Both the position numbers and the translations under genes were made by a program. This document shows, one piece after another, positions 28,078-34,815 of a stretch of 64,000 nucleotides of DNA (its first letter is position 1; the number at the start of each line of letters is the position of its first letter). The stretch lies in the NCBI GenBank assembly GCA_007844125.1, contig CM017558.1, positions 23,283,415 through 23,347,414 of the forward strand. Reading direction: 5' to 3'. The notes below the pieces were generated by a model. It was not told where the DNA came from and ran no database searches. It saw only the letters and a list, made by a program, of their open reading frames with translations. The DNA is from Sinonovacula constricta. Taxonomy: Eukaryota > Mollusca > Bivalvia > Cardiida > Solecurtidae.

Positions 28078-28128
28078 ATAGTAGTAGTAGTGGTAGTAAT
28101 AGTAGTAGTAGTGGTAGTAGTAGTAGTG

Positions 28129-28164
<36 letters not shown>

Positions 28165-28348
28165 ATAGTAGTAGTAGTGGTAGTAGTAGTTGTAGTAGTA
28201 GTGGTAGTAGTAGTAATGTAGTAGTAGTGGTAGTAGTAGCAGTAGTAGTAGTGGTAGTGGTAGAAGTAGTGGTAGAAGTAGTGGTAGTAGTAGTAGTAGA
28301 AGTAATTCAGTAGTGGTAGTAGTAGTAGTGGTGGTAGTAGTAGTAGTG

Positions 28349-28424
<76 letters not shown>

Positions 28425-28484
28425 AAGAAGTAGTAGTAGAGTAGTAGTAGTAGTAGTAGTAGCAGGATTAGTAGTAGTAGTAAT

Positions 28485-28531
<47 letters not shown>

Positions 28532-28601
28532 TGTAGTAGTAGTAGTAGTAGTAGCAGGATTAGTAGTAGTGTAGTAGTAGTAGTATAATAGTAGTAGTAA
28601 T

Positions 28602-28638
<37 letters not shown>

Positions 28639-28786
28639 AAGTAGAAGTAGTTGTATTAGTAGTATTAATAGTAGTAGTAGTAGTAGCAGGATTATTAGTA
28701 GTAGTGATGATGATGTAGTAGTAGTAGTAGTATAGTAGTTGTAGTAGTAGTAGAAATAGTAGTAGAAGTAGTAGTAGCAGCAGGAT

Positions 28787-28854
<68 letters not shown>

Positions 28855-30123
28855 TAGTAGTTGAAATAGTAGTAGAAGTAGTAGTAGTAGTAGTTGTAGT
28901 CATAGTAGTAGAGTAGTAGCAGTAGTAGGAGTAATAGTAGTTGTAGTCATAGTAGTAGTAGTAGTAGTAATCGTAGTAGTAGTAGTGGTAGTAGTGGTAG
29001 TGATAGAAGAAGTAGTGGTGGTGTTGGTAGTAGAAGCAGTAATAGTAGTTATTGTTGCCGTTGCCGTTGTTTTCGTTGTTGTTGTTTATGAGTATTGATT
29101 GCATTTATTTTGTCATTTGTTGTTTATTTGTTATTGGCGTTATCGTCGTTGCTCTTATTGATATTTTTGCTGTCATTGTTGTCGTTGTTTTTGCTAATAT
29201 TTGCGTTTTAAGTTGTTGTTTAAACCGTTTATGTTTATCGGGCTTATCCCTTTCTTGTTCCGACCGTCTCCTTTTTTGTGGGGGTAATTGAATTAAATTA
29301 TGACCCATCCTTTCCTTACTTAAACGAACGCAGTACAATAGGTGAATTATTGTTGTAAATAAATCGTATTCTTTGCGCCAGAAAAATAGCCTGTTTGTTG
29401 TATTGTATACCTTCATATCTCACTATTCATATTTGATCATCAGATTTATTCATGACAGAGAAAATGCCTTGCGAAATCAACAACTGTCAATTCATATTAG
29501 ACTTGGCTACACCGGCCAATCCGCTCGTTCTTGCGCCTAGTTTATCTGTACAAAACATAGAAAGCGAGCTAGTATATTTCACAAAACAAATCCTTACCGC
29601 CATATTCTTCAAGGGTTATAAATGGATGACTATGTACTCCATCGATCTGAAGCCAATCGACAAAATACCAGACGTAAATCATTGGGATCTTTACGTACTT
29701 AAACGTCCTTTTAAGTGACATTTTCAATCAAGAAAATAAATATCCAGTTTCATGTGTATGTTTATTTAAAATAGAGAGATATATATATACCAATGGGCAA
29801 ATATAAGCGGTTTATCGTTAACTGATATAAATTGTGCAAACTAATGCACGGGCAAAAGAGTAGGCGTTTATAAGTTGATTGTATAAACTTTGTTTAAAGT
29901 TATACTAAAAGGTAAAGAATCGCCCATATATGAAAGGGGAAACAATGATGTAACCTTAAAACATGCTGTTTGGCAGCTTAATGACAGAAAATGAAGTCTG
30001 CAAGTGTAACAAGTTTCATGCCGTTGGATACAAACAGCGTTATGTCGAGGTTGACCGAACGTCATTCTAGCTACCTATTATCTTTCGTACAACACTCGTT
30101 GGAATTGAAGTCTTTCGGGTGAC

Positions 30124-30165
<42 letters not shown>

Positions 30166-30177
30166 TAACAATAAAAG

Positions 30178-30246
<69 letters not shown>

Positions 30247-33200
30247 CACATTCATAACACATATACGTCATCTTTTTAAACAAAACGAAGGATTTGCTCA
30301 GAAAAGCTTCCTCATTGCCCTGAAAGACCATCGTATGACTGATCCTAAGAATGACAACAAAGCAACTCATTAACTATATCACAGTGACAATAGCTATACT
30401 TAACGAAAGCTAGTCACAGGTCAAAATACCGTGTGTACTGAAATACTTGTGTCACACCAAATTACTAGAACAAATATCCTGATGAATAGCCTCTTACGGC
30501 ATAGGTTCGAGTCCCGGTCGGAGCGAGAACTATCTTGTGTAGGGGTTCTCAATCCGATCTGCAAAGCGCCGTTGATTCAACACAGACATGCATATGTCTA
30601 GGATCTCCTTACACTGGACGTTGCAAATCTGGCCAGAATTGCGTAGCTGCAAAAGAAAATAAGAATAAAGAACAATCAAACCTAAACCAACCCTGACAAT
30701 TATCCTGTTAGAACCAGACACGACGCATGAGAGCGGAAGGACCTTGGTTTGTCACGCAGGGGCTCCGACCCAAGGGTAGAAAGACTCATTGAATGAGGAT
30801 GTAAGTGTAAGGCAGAGTAATGGTTGGAGTACATTAAGTTTTAGTTCAATACATTGTATTAAGTCCCGTTCAACCTTCACAGATCTTGCAAGTTCATTAT
30901 GATCAACATTTCAAAATGGCTGAGTAAACATACAAATTAGATCAAACAGAAATATTTTGATCTAAGTGGTATGTTCTTTAAAAATCAAATACATATATGA
31001 TTGGGCGTTTGCATGTTAAAATATTTTCATGAAGAGTCATAATTTACTTAAAAATAGTTTTATAACATCTCTTGTAGGGAAAAAAAAAAACAATCGTTAA
31101 TTTTTACCATTGTATCATTGACTCGAAAGTCAATTGTGGGGATCATAAATTATCTTCCAAAAGGTGTACAGATGATGTTAAATAAATAAAATCCTGCGTA
31201 ACTTTTGCTGCGTAAATATGCATTCACTGAATCCCAGTTTTACTGGCAATCAAAAGTAGAAGCGTCATATATCATTATAGAAATCCCCGACAATAAATCT
31301 GCCATGATTGGATGGGAGAGTCAATAATACCCAATTATTATTTATTACTATTAATAAATGAGATTACGCATATTTTAAAGAATCAATATTACACAAAACA
31401 TCTGTAGTGCTTGGTTCTCGCATATCATTCCGGTTAAACTGATAAACATGATAAAAAAATTTAAAAAAGCGTTTATTCATGCCCGCTTTTTTGTTGTTGT
31501 TTTTTGTTTGTTTGTTTTCTCTCTAATAATTGATATTGTGTTATAATTGTTGCGTTGTATTGTATTTTCTGTTTAATTCATAAAGTAATAAACATGCCAT
31601 TATTTACTGCTGTCTGATGTTTTGTTGTTGTTGTTGTTTTCATTGATTTGTTTTTTATTTAACTTTGTGTTTGTAAGAAAACAGGCCTGTATTAAATGCA
31701 CGCCCCAAAATAAACCATCATCTATTTTTACTATTAAAATACCATTTTGGCCAATTATCACGAACCATGCGGCAAACATAATTTATATTTTTGCTGGTGT
31801 TTTGATATAACTTGTGAATTTACCCTCATTATATTACGTATACATACGTTTTTTGGGTAGATGAACGTTTTATGAGTTCCTTATCTTTATACTCAAAGAA
31901 GTAATTTCAGTTGTTGTTGTTTCTGCGTTGCTGTTTAACCTCAGCTTTGACCAACTTAACAAATGGTGACGCAATGACAGACCAAATGAATATCAGAGCA
32001 CCTTGCATTGGTAAAAAAATAAAAAAAAACCATATACCGTATTGTTCCTAATAAAAGTACCCAAGAGTGTGGCATTTTTTAAAAAAGCGTGGTTAAACAA
32101 TACAAAATATCTAAATTTTAAAAAAACTTATTTTCTGAAGAGGATAGGATAAATTCTTCGTTTTATTAATATGCACTTACATTTGCCCTGTTATTAAATC
32201 TTTACTTGCTTTGTCTTTTGCAGAGCACTGAAGATGGGGCTCGGTCACAACAGCAGCAGCAACCACCGCCGCCGACACAGCCACAACCGGCGGGGACATT
32301 GATGGAGGTTCGAGCCGGCGTCCAACGGGCATACATGGAGGGTATAGAGTTTATGCGACTAAAGGTCAAGGACACGGAAGAGGAATTAGACCGAATCAAG
32401 ATGGCGTTTCTACCAGTGTAACGAGGCGGAGGATGACGAGTATGAGAAATACGTTGTCAAGTGTAATGAACAGATGTTGCATGCGAATAACGAGTTACGT
32501 CGCAAGAATATCAAATTGAAGGTGATAGACAGTGAAATGCAGCTGGTGTCTTTGATCAATCAGTTGCGTGAGGTTTGTGAAGTAGACCAGGGAGAGATCG
32601 CGTTTATCTCGGAATTCTGGGACAATCTCAAAAACACGATGGAGAGCTTGACAATCCTCCTGAGCAAATTCAAGACAAATGTTGTTGACCGACTCCGTGA
32701 CAACTGCCTCAGTTATAACAATACTGATATTCACCTGGAAGTTTCCTCGCGGTATACTGAGGAGATTTCCCAATATCTGACCGAGATTGAACGTACAATC
32801 AGTGATACGCAAATGTTGATGAAGAGTTTTGCCAACTCAGTTCATCAAGACTTGTTCTCACATACGAAGTTTACCGAAGGTATTCTCGTAGCCTGTGATC
32901 TCAAGGCGTTTCCAATACTTCGGTTGTTTCCGGATCTGACGGAAAAGATCGAGTCGATGTGCGCAACTGCCTTAGTCTGGTTGGACAGAGATGAGCGGTA
33001 TATGTATGAAATAAACGATTACATCCGGGAAACTAGGTCAATGGCAAAGAAAAGAGTTGAAGATCTTAAGATGCAGAAAGAGAAAATTAAAAAGTTTGAA
33101 AAAGCAGTGAAATCAGCAAATATTCTGTTACACAACAATAAGGAAAAACTTGAAAAACTTGAAAGTGACTTAAACCAATTAGAAACAACTTTTAATTTAT

Positions 33201-33694
33201 ATAAACAAAAAATGAGCCTCAAACATGGGGAGAAATCTCAAAAGGAAAGCATGGTGGATTTTCTGAAGATCACTCTATCGCAGACAAAGAAGAACTACAA
33301 TCTACAACTGAAAAGGCAGCGTTTGTTGAAGCAGGTTGAAGACTTGGAAGGCTTCCTGAAGGGTTTAGAGCAGGATTTAAACAGTGTTCACTACAAGATT
33401 CAAGAGAAAGCACAAGAGAAAGACATGTTGACGGGCAAGGTCGAGGTGAGTGAGAAATCTTACGGTGCTCTGAAACAAGACCTTGACCAGTTTACGGACA
33501 ACTTGGAGAAACTCGAGCAGGAGGTAAATAGTTTATCTGGCCAGTTGTTACAGCTGGAGATTATCCAGAAGTATAAATCTTCCCCCGAGAATCTAGACGG
33601 TGTCTTCGACAGGCCACAGTCAGTGAAACTGGCACCATCGTTAAAGGAGAAAATAAAACAACGCAAGCGGAAGATCATGGCGCCGGTGCATTGA
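2648..33694 (+). CDS. Coiled-coil protein of unknown family, three putative coding exons, frameshifted
   Basis: Gene-level call. Exons 2648-2875, 15347-15487 and 32224-33694 can be joined: each donor (GTAAGT, GTAAGG) falls after a complete codon and the last exon's acceptor (TTTTGCAG) opens on a codon boundary. Joined with a correction at the frameshift, the product would be about 612 residues; starting at the ATG inside the second exon gives about 530, and skipping that exon about 565. The N-terminus is basic and Ser/Arg-rich, followed by a Gln/Pro tract and then a long heptad-rich coiled coil to the C-terminus. No signal peptide or membrane segment is visible. The function is not recognised. 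The joining of exons across 12-17 kb introns is inference from phase and composition; an alternative is that the small exons belong to separate first-exon isoforms. Confidence 0.5.
4185..4296. repeat. CA/CG dinucleotide microsatellite
   Basis: About 110 bp of CA units with interspersed CG (ACGCACGCGCGC), uninterrupted otherwise. Its alternating purine-pyrimidine composition could adopt Z-DNA. The open frames over it are artefacts of the repeat. Confidence 0.95.
4453..4570 (+). mobile_element. SINE-A, central fragment
   Basis: Contains a B-box-like GGGTTCGAGTCTTGTTC followed by the conserved core (GAAGGACTTGAA, CTGACCTGCGGTGCGCCG, TTGGTTCTACCCAG) that all SINE-A copies share. The A box and the 3' part are missing. 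Confidence 0.7.
5250..5515 (+). mobile_element. Non-autonomous hAT-type MITE, copy 1 (left end decayed)
   Basis: Shares the body (CTGTTGACTGCTTAGGTCGA, then AGGGTCCCTAAC, then GTTGAATGGATCTTGATTCA) and right terminus CTGGATCTGCCCCTG with the copies at 10628 and 13444. The left terminus has diverged into a GGGGCGGGGGG stretch. No coding capacity. Confidence 0.7.
6095..7975. repeat. 33-bp minisatellite, about 57 units
   Basis: Tandem units of the form TGATCATCACTGATCATCAT plus TACTGACCACCTC, about 1.9 kb in all. Variant units cluster: CGTCTG/CCTCTG types on the left, CTTCAG types in the middle, CCCCAG types on the right, so local homogenisation is visible. The unit is divisible by three and stop-free in one minus-strand frame, which generates long apparent peptides of an 11-residue repeat (MMISDDQRWSV). 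I regard these as artefacts. Confidence 0.95.
8453..8718 (+). mobile_element. SINE-A, near full-length reference copy
   Basis: tRNA-like head with an A-box-like TAGCATAGTGGTATAATCGCC and a B box GGGTTCGAGTCCC, then the shared core (CCAGCTGACCTGCGGTTCGC, GGTGGTTCTACCCAGAC), then AGCTGGACGTCGC and GGTCGGTGCGATGTATT, and an A-rich tail. This is the best copy of the family for defining its consensus. Transcription would be by RNA polymerase III; mobilisation needs a LINE that is not visible here. Confidence 0.85.
10628..10887 (-). mobile_element. Non-autonomous hAT-type MITE, copy 2, with 8-bp TSD
   Basis: Begins CAGGGGCGGTTCCAGA and ends CTGGATCCATCACTG, an imperfect terminal inverted repeat typical of hAT elements. 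It is flanked by AAACGGAC (10620-10627) and AAACAGAC (10888-10895), 7 of 8 bases matching, as expected for an old hAT 8-bp target duplication. The body is in the opposite orientation to copy 1. A poly-C tract lies near the right end (10852-10872). Confidence 0.85.
10945..11290. repeat. TTG/GTT microsatellite patches
   Basis: Runs of GTTGTTGTTG at about 10945-11012 and 11259-11290 with CTG interruptions. Similar short TTG runs occur at 410-450, 3710-3765, 31490-31515 and 31620-31640, always in this orientation on the plus strand. Confidence 0.8.
12026..12534 (+). mobile_element. TTAA-flanked MITE, copy 1
   Basis: Bounded by TTAA on both sides (12026-12029 and 12531-12534). The left end reads AGGTGATATCCGACAGTTTG and the reverse complement of the right end reads AGGTGGTGTCTGACAGTTTT, a roughly 19-bp imperfect inverted repeat. 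The body of 501 bp has no coding capacity. A TTAA target with short inverted ends is the signature of piggyBac-like elements; the assignment is inference because no transposase copy is present. Confidence 0.75.
13444..13754 (+). mobile_element. Non-autonomous hAT-type MITE, copy 3, with 8-bp TSD
   Basis: Left end CAGGGATGGCTCCAGGA, right end CTGGATCTGCCCCTG, same body as copies 1 and 2. Flanked by TAGCTGAA (13436-13443) and TAGATGAA (13755-13762), 7 of 8 matching. Internally expanded by a compound microsatellite: C9, then (CA)n, then (CAC)n at about 13480-13555. Confidence 0.88.
13480..13555. repeat. Compound C / CA / CAC microsatellite inside hAT MITE
   Basis: A poly-C run passes into about ten CA units, then about ten CAC units and a CCCACCCCCA end. 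It sits where the other hAT MITE copies carry a short C-rich stretch, so it probably grew from the element's own C-rich segment. Confidence 0.9.
15347..15487 (+). CDS. Putative exon 2 or alternative first exon of the coiled-coil gene
   Basis: From the ATG at 15365 it encodes 41 residues ending at a donor (AACATG|GTAAGG) in phase 0, compatible with the acceptor at 32224. An AG acceptor (GGATATAG) 18 nt before the ATG leaves an in-frame open lead-in (DGFTTV), so the segment can act either as an internal exon after 2875 or as a separate first exon. The peptide starts MASKRRSKLEVGRSGLDTG and contains four imperfect seven-residue repeats built on GRS/NRS with alternating Thr and acidic residues. 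The pyrimidine content before the acceptor is poor, which slightly favours the first-exon reading. Confidence 0.5.
15853..16060 (-). mobile_element. Non-autonomous hAT-type MITE, copy 4 (truncated)
   Basis: Starts CTGGAGCGAATCCAGAAAGT, then shares AACGGACCCTAACCTCGACC and AAGTAGTCAA with the minus-oriented body of copy 2. It breaks off after ACTTTTACCTGGTTG, before the right terminus, and a SINE-A lies about 50 bp beyond. Confidence 0.65.
16108..16360 (-). mobile_element. SINE-A, near full length, minus strand
   Basis: Reading on the minus strand: head with GGGTTCGAGTCACG B box, core with CAGCTGATCTGCGG and a diverged ACCCAG-equivalent, CAGCTGGACGTCGC, then an A-rich tail. Strong collinearity with the copy at 8453. 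Confidence 0.8.
17700..18200 (-). mobile_element. TTAA-flanked MITE, copy 2
   Basis: TTAA at 17700-17703 and 18197-18200. The left end reads AGGTGGTATCAGACAATTTG and the right end reverse-complemented reads AGGCGGTATCGGACAGCTTG. The body is in the opposite orientation to copy 1 and 493 bp long. It shares CACGTGGTTTTCT and TATAAATAAGCACGA with copy 4 and the 37-kb copy. Confidence 0.78.
18210..18697 (+). mobile_element. TTAA-flanked MITE, copy 3 (right end decayed)
   Basis: Begins 10 bp after copy 2 with TTAA then AAGTGGTATATGCCAATTTG, and shares TGCCCTGTTTGTAAGTGAAA with the corresponding stretch of copy 1. The right end (AACTGTCGGACATCACATG) resembles the inverted terminus but the final TTAA is lost. 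It lies in inverted orientation to its neighbour. Confidence 0.65.
19490..19878 (-). mobile_element. TTAA-flanked MITE, copy 4 (internally shortened)
   Basis: TTAA then AATTGGTATTCTAC on the left. On the right, CCAACTGTCGGAAT is followed by TTAA. It shares TATAAATAAGCACGA and the CACGTGGTTTTCTGAGT segment with copy 2 but is about 110 bp shorter. Confidence 0.55.
20040..20172. repeat. Three tandem units of about 46 bp
   Basis: The segment GTATAATAGTGACCAATTCA followed by TACTTATCTG occurs three times in a row with a few substitutions. Confidence 0.75.
20853..21127 (-). mobile_element. SINE-B, full length, with TSD
   Basis: On the minus strand: a tRNA-like head with B box GGGTTCGAACCCGGG, then GACTTTGGTACG-complement, the body found in all B copies (GGTGTCAGGATAATGTGACT, ATGCCAGGTGTTCACGGCAT) and an end in GATAATCCCAACAAAC repeats. 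Flanked by TGTCTTGTTTGTT at 20840-20852 and 21128-21140, a 13-bp target-site duplication. Confidence 0.8.
21847..22620. repeat. About 75-bp tandem array, about 10 units
   Basis: Units contain ATAACATCAGCAAATAACAA, ATCCATCTTTTT, AAGTGATGTGTTGTTGAACT and CATGCAATTGACGC. Length varies by one to three bases around the T run. The minus-strand open frames with a 25-residue repeat are by-products of the period. Confidence 0.92.
24140..24360 (+). mobile_element. SINE-A copy
   Basis: Shows GTGGTTAAGTCGCTGGC as a damaged A box, GGGTTCAAGTTCC as the B box, then CTGACCTTCGGTACGCCGG and TGGTTCTATCC. A poly-C run precedes it. The 124-codon open frame across it is not a gene. Confidence 0.65.
24672..24895 (+). 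mobile_element. SINE-C, tRNA-headed
   Basis: Head with TGGTCTAGTGGTTAAGACG (A box) and GGGTTCGAACCCC (B box), spaced as in a tRNA, followed by CCTTGAGCAAGACTATTTAC and GTACCTGAGTACTGGTTCTA. A second, minus-strand copy lies at 59945-60115, which makes this a dispersed family rather than a lone tRNA gene. Confidence 0.7.
25392..25965 (+). mobile_element. hAT-type MITE, copy 5, split by a SINE-B
   Basis: Left end CAGGGATGGATCTAGGGG, then ACCAACCAGGTAAAAGAG and TGCTTAGGTCGAAGG as in the other copies. The body is broken after TCGATAAAGTTGAATAA and resumes after the SINE with AATGGATCTTGATTCATACC. The right terminus is not recognisable. Confidence 0.75.
25591..25908 (+). mobile_element. SINE-B, full length, nested, 14-bp TSD
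   Basis: Head GGACCTGGTAGCGCAATCAG and TAGAGCG (A box) with GGGTTCGATCCC (B box), then the B-family body and a terminal AATAAACAATAAACA repeat. Flanked by ATAAAGTTGAATAA at 25577-25590 and 25909-25922, a perfect 14-bp target duplication whose sequence belongs to the interrupted hAT MITE. The insertion is therefore younger than the MITE. Confidence 0.9.
26400..26565 (+). mobile_element. SINE-A, 5'-damaged copy
   Basis: B box AAGTTCGAGTCCCAG, core CTAACCTGCGGTGCG and TTTGGTTCTACCCAG, then CTGAACGTCGCC. The A box is not recognisable. Confidence 0.6.
27553..27750 (+). mobile_element. SINE-B, 5'-truncated
   Basis: Starts at GCAAATATAAGGGTAGTTCC and runs through the body to GATAAACCCAATAAACAAAC. 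It lacks the tRNA-like head. It is very close to the copy at 25591, suggesting recent activity. Confidence 0.8.
27985..29030. repeat. GTA trinucleotide microsatellite, about 1 kb
   Basis: Over 300 GTA (equivalently TAG) units with scattered GGTAGT, AAT and GCAGGATTA interruptions. The interruption GCAGGATTAGTAGTAGTA recurs, showing internal duplication of longer blocks. Apparent Val-, Ser- and Tyr/Leu-homopolymer proteins are frame artefacts. Confidence 0.97.
29452..29718 (+). CDS. Possible small protein, 88 residues, unknown
   Basis: ATG to TGA frame of 88 codons with ordinary amino-acid composition, unlike the repeat frames around it: begins MTEKMPCEINNCQFILD, middle LSVQNIESELVYFTKQI, end KIPDVNHWDLYVLKRPFK. 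An AATAAA at 29735-29740 lies 17 bp after the stop, and a CATCAG acceptor-like site lies 8 bp before the ATG, so it could be a terminal exon or a one-exon gene. I do not recognise the family. It lies inside the long intron of the coiled-coil gene and on the same strand. It may equally be a decayed gene fragment. Confidence 0.4.
   Translation: MTEKMPCEINNCQFILDLATPANPLVLAPSLSVQNIESELVYFTKQILTAIFFKGYKWMTMYSIDLKPIDKIPDVNHWDLYVLKRPFK
29735..29740 (+). terminator. Candidate polyadenylation signal AATAAA
   Basis: Canonical hexamer 17 bp after the stop of the 88-codon frame. Such hexamers are frequent in AT-rich DNA, so the position rather than the motif is the evidence. Confidence 0.35.
30126..30246. 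repeat. Inverted AAT / ATT microsatellite pair
   Basis: About 13 AAT units (30126-30165) are followed, after about 15 bp, by about 22 ATT units (30179-30246). The two arms are complementary and could fold into a long hairpin. Confidence 0.92.
30490..30645 (+). mobile_element. SINE-A, degenerate copy
   Basis: B box AGGTTCGAGTCCCGGTCGG, then weaker matches to the family core (ATCTGCAAAGCGCCGTTGAT) and to the AGGATCTCC / CTGGACGTTGC end. Confidence 0.55.
32224..33694 (+). CDS. Terminal exon of the coiled-coil gene, with one-base frameshift
   Basis: Acceptor TTGTCTTTTGCAG, then an open frame with a Gln5/Pro4 tract (QQQQQPPPPTQPQPAG) and an acidic-basic helix (RLKVKDTEEELDRIKMA). That frame stops at 32419-32421. 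The next frame is open from just after a TAG at 32387 to the TGA at 33692 (about 428 codons) and continues the same heptad style (EYEKYVVKCNEQMLHANNEL). Removing one T from the TTT at 32407-32409 joins them. The downstream part has two coiled-coil blocks, roughly 33030-33220 and 33250-33560, rich in Glu/Lys/Leu, and a basic C-terminus (SLKEKIKQRKRKIMAPVH). Function unknown; structural or scaffold roles are common for such proteins but this is not evidence. Confidence 0.8.
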
Positions 33695-34809
33695 ATGTTG
33701 TGTATGAGTATGTTTGTAATATGCAGCAGAGAGCGTATGTCCACATAATATGGATTTTTACATGATATTGAACCTGTGTATAGATAGAAGATTCCTTGTG
33801 ACCGTGAGAAAATGGATTATTGTGTGTGTGTGTGTATTTGTACATTTTGAGAAACCGGACGTAAGTTTATAAACTGGGTTTTGTTTCTTTCTTTAACAAA
33901 TAGAGCTAGCTAGCCATCCGTCTAGTGGTAATTTTCGAAATATCTTTCAAACGAAAATTACAAAAAATATAAATTAGTAGTGAGTTATATTCATTACCTA
34001 AGATATGTTTGTAGTATATTTTATAATGTTCATCAATATTCTTGAGCACAGAAGTAGATGGACCGTAACGGCGCCATAAAGGAGTAGCTCTCTTTAATGA
34101 TGTTTGGAGTGACAGAGAAGAGAAAGCGCTTAATATTGTTTTGTAATCTGTGGATTATCTTCACACACAAAAATAGGATTACATACCACATCAACAAAAG
34201 TCTTTTTTTCTGAAACGAAAATTATTCATAGTTTATATTGCAAAAAAGAGTTATTTATCTGTACCAAAGCTACAGTTGTTTAATTTAATTAGATACCTTT
34301 ATTTTTGTTCTACACGTGTTGTATTTACATCTGCTTGTATGTCAGGTACACAAAAATCTAAAGTCGCACTCTTTGTGTTCTCAAGTCGTTAACATTTCAT
34401 TTAAAAACGTTTTATTCAATTAATACATGTATCTTACTTTCCGAACAAGTAAAATGAGATTATTTTTTCTGATATTCGTCGATGTTGATAAATTGATGCC
34501 AGAAAGATTCCTGTTTCCATTTTAGGTACCTTTATGATTTATTGAACCATTATCTTTTAACAGATTTTGAACTAAAGTTAATTAAATCGTGTATAAGAAA
34601 TTCATTTTATATAGATAATGTATGTACAGCAGGAGTTATTTTAAGGTTGAAGCACATGTAATGCTGCACCTCCAATTGAAGAGTATCAAAATAGAGTTCA
34701 AATGCTTAAAAACTCGGGGTTAAGGTTCGAATCCCGGTATGGGACCGCAGGGTCAACTTTTTTCTTTTTCACTTTGACATTTTTTTCTGAATCAATCAAC
34801 AAGATGTAG

Positions 34810-34815
34810 AATAAA
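34810..34815 (+). terminator. Candidate polyadenylation signal of the coiled-coil gene
   Basis: AATAAA about 1.1 kb after the stop codon at 33694. I saw no earlier canonical hexamer on this strand, but an ATTAAA occurs near 34580. Weak evidence. Confidence 0.25.

Larger units (their letters stand above)
15488..32223. other. Intron 2 of the coiled-coil gene, repeat-filled
   Basis: It contains MITEs, SINEs of families A, B and C, a 75-bp array, a 1-kb GTA microsatellite, an AAT/ATT inverted pair, and one possible small gene at 29452-29718. Stretches with nothing supported: 16370-17700, 18700-19480, 22620-24100, 26570-27550 and 30650-32220, apart from polypyrimidine sequence at 23880-23940 and short TTG runs. 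Confidence 0.45.

Noticed and set aside
27964..29104. Poly-Val, poly-Ser and Thr/Tyr/Leu-rich frames
   Set aside because: Translation of the GTA microsatellite in different frames.
32365..32416. A 52-nt mini-intron (AG|GTCAAG ... CTACCAG) to explain the frame switch
   Set aside because: The stretch reads as good coding sequence (VKDTEEELDRIKMA) continuing the coil, and 52 nt is very short for this gene; a one-base indel is simpler.
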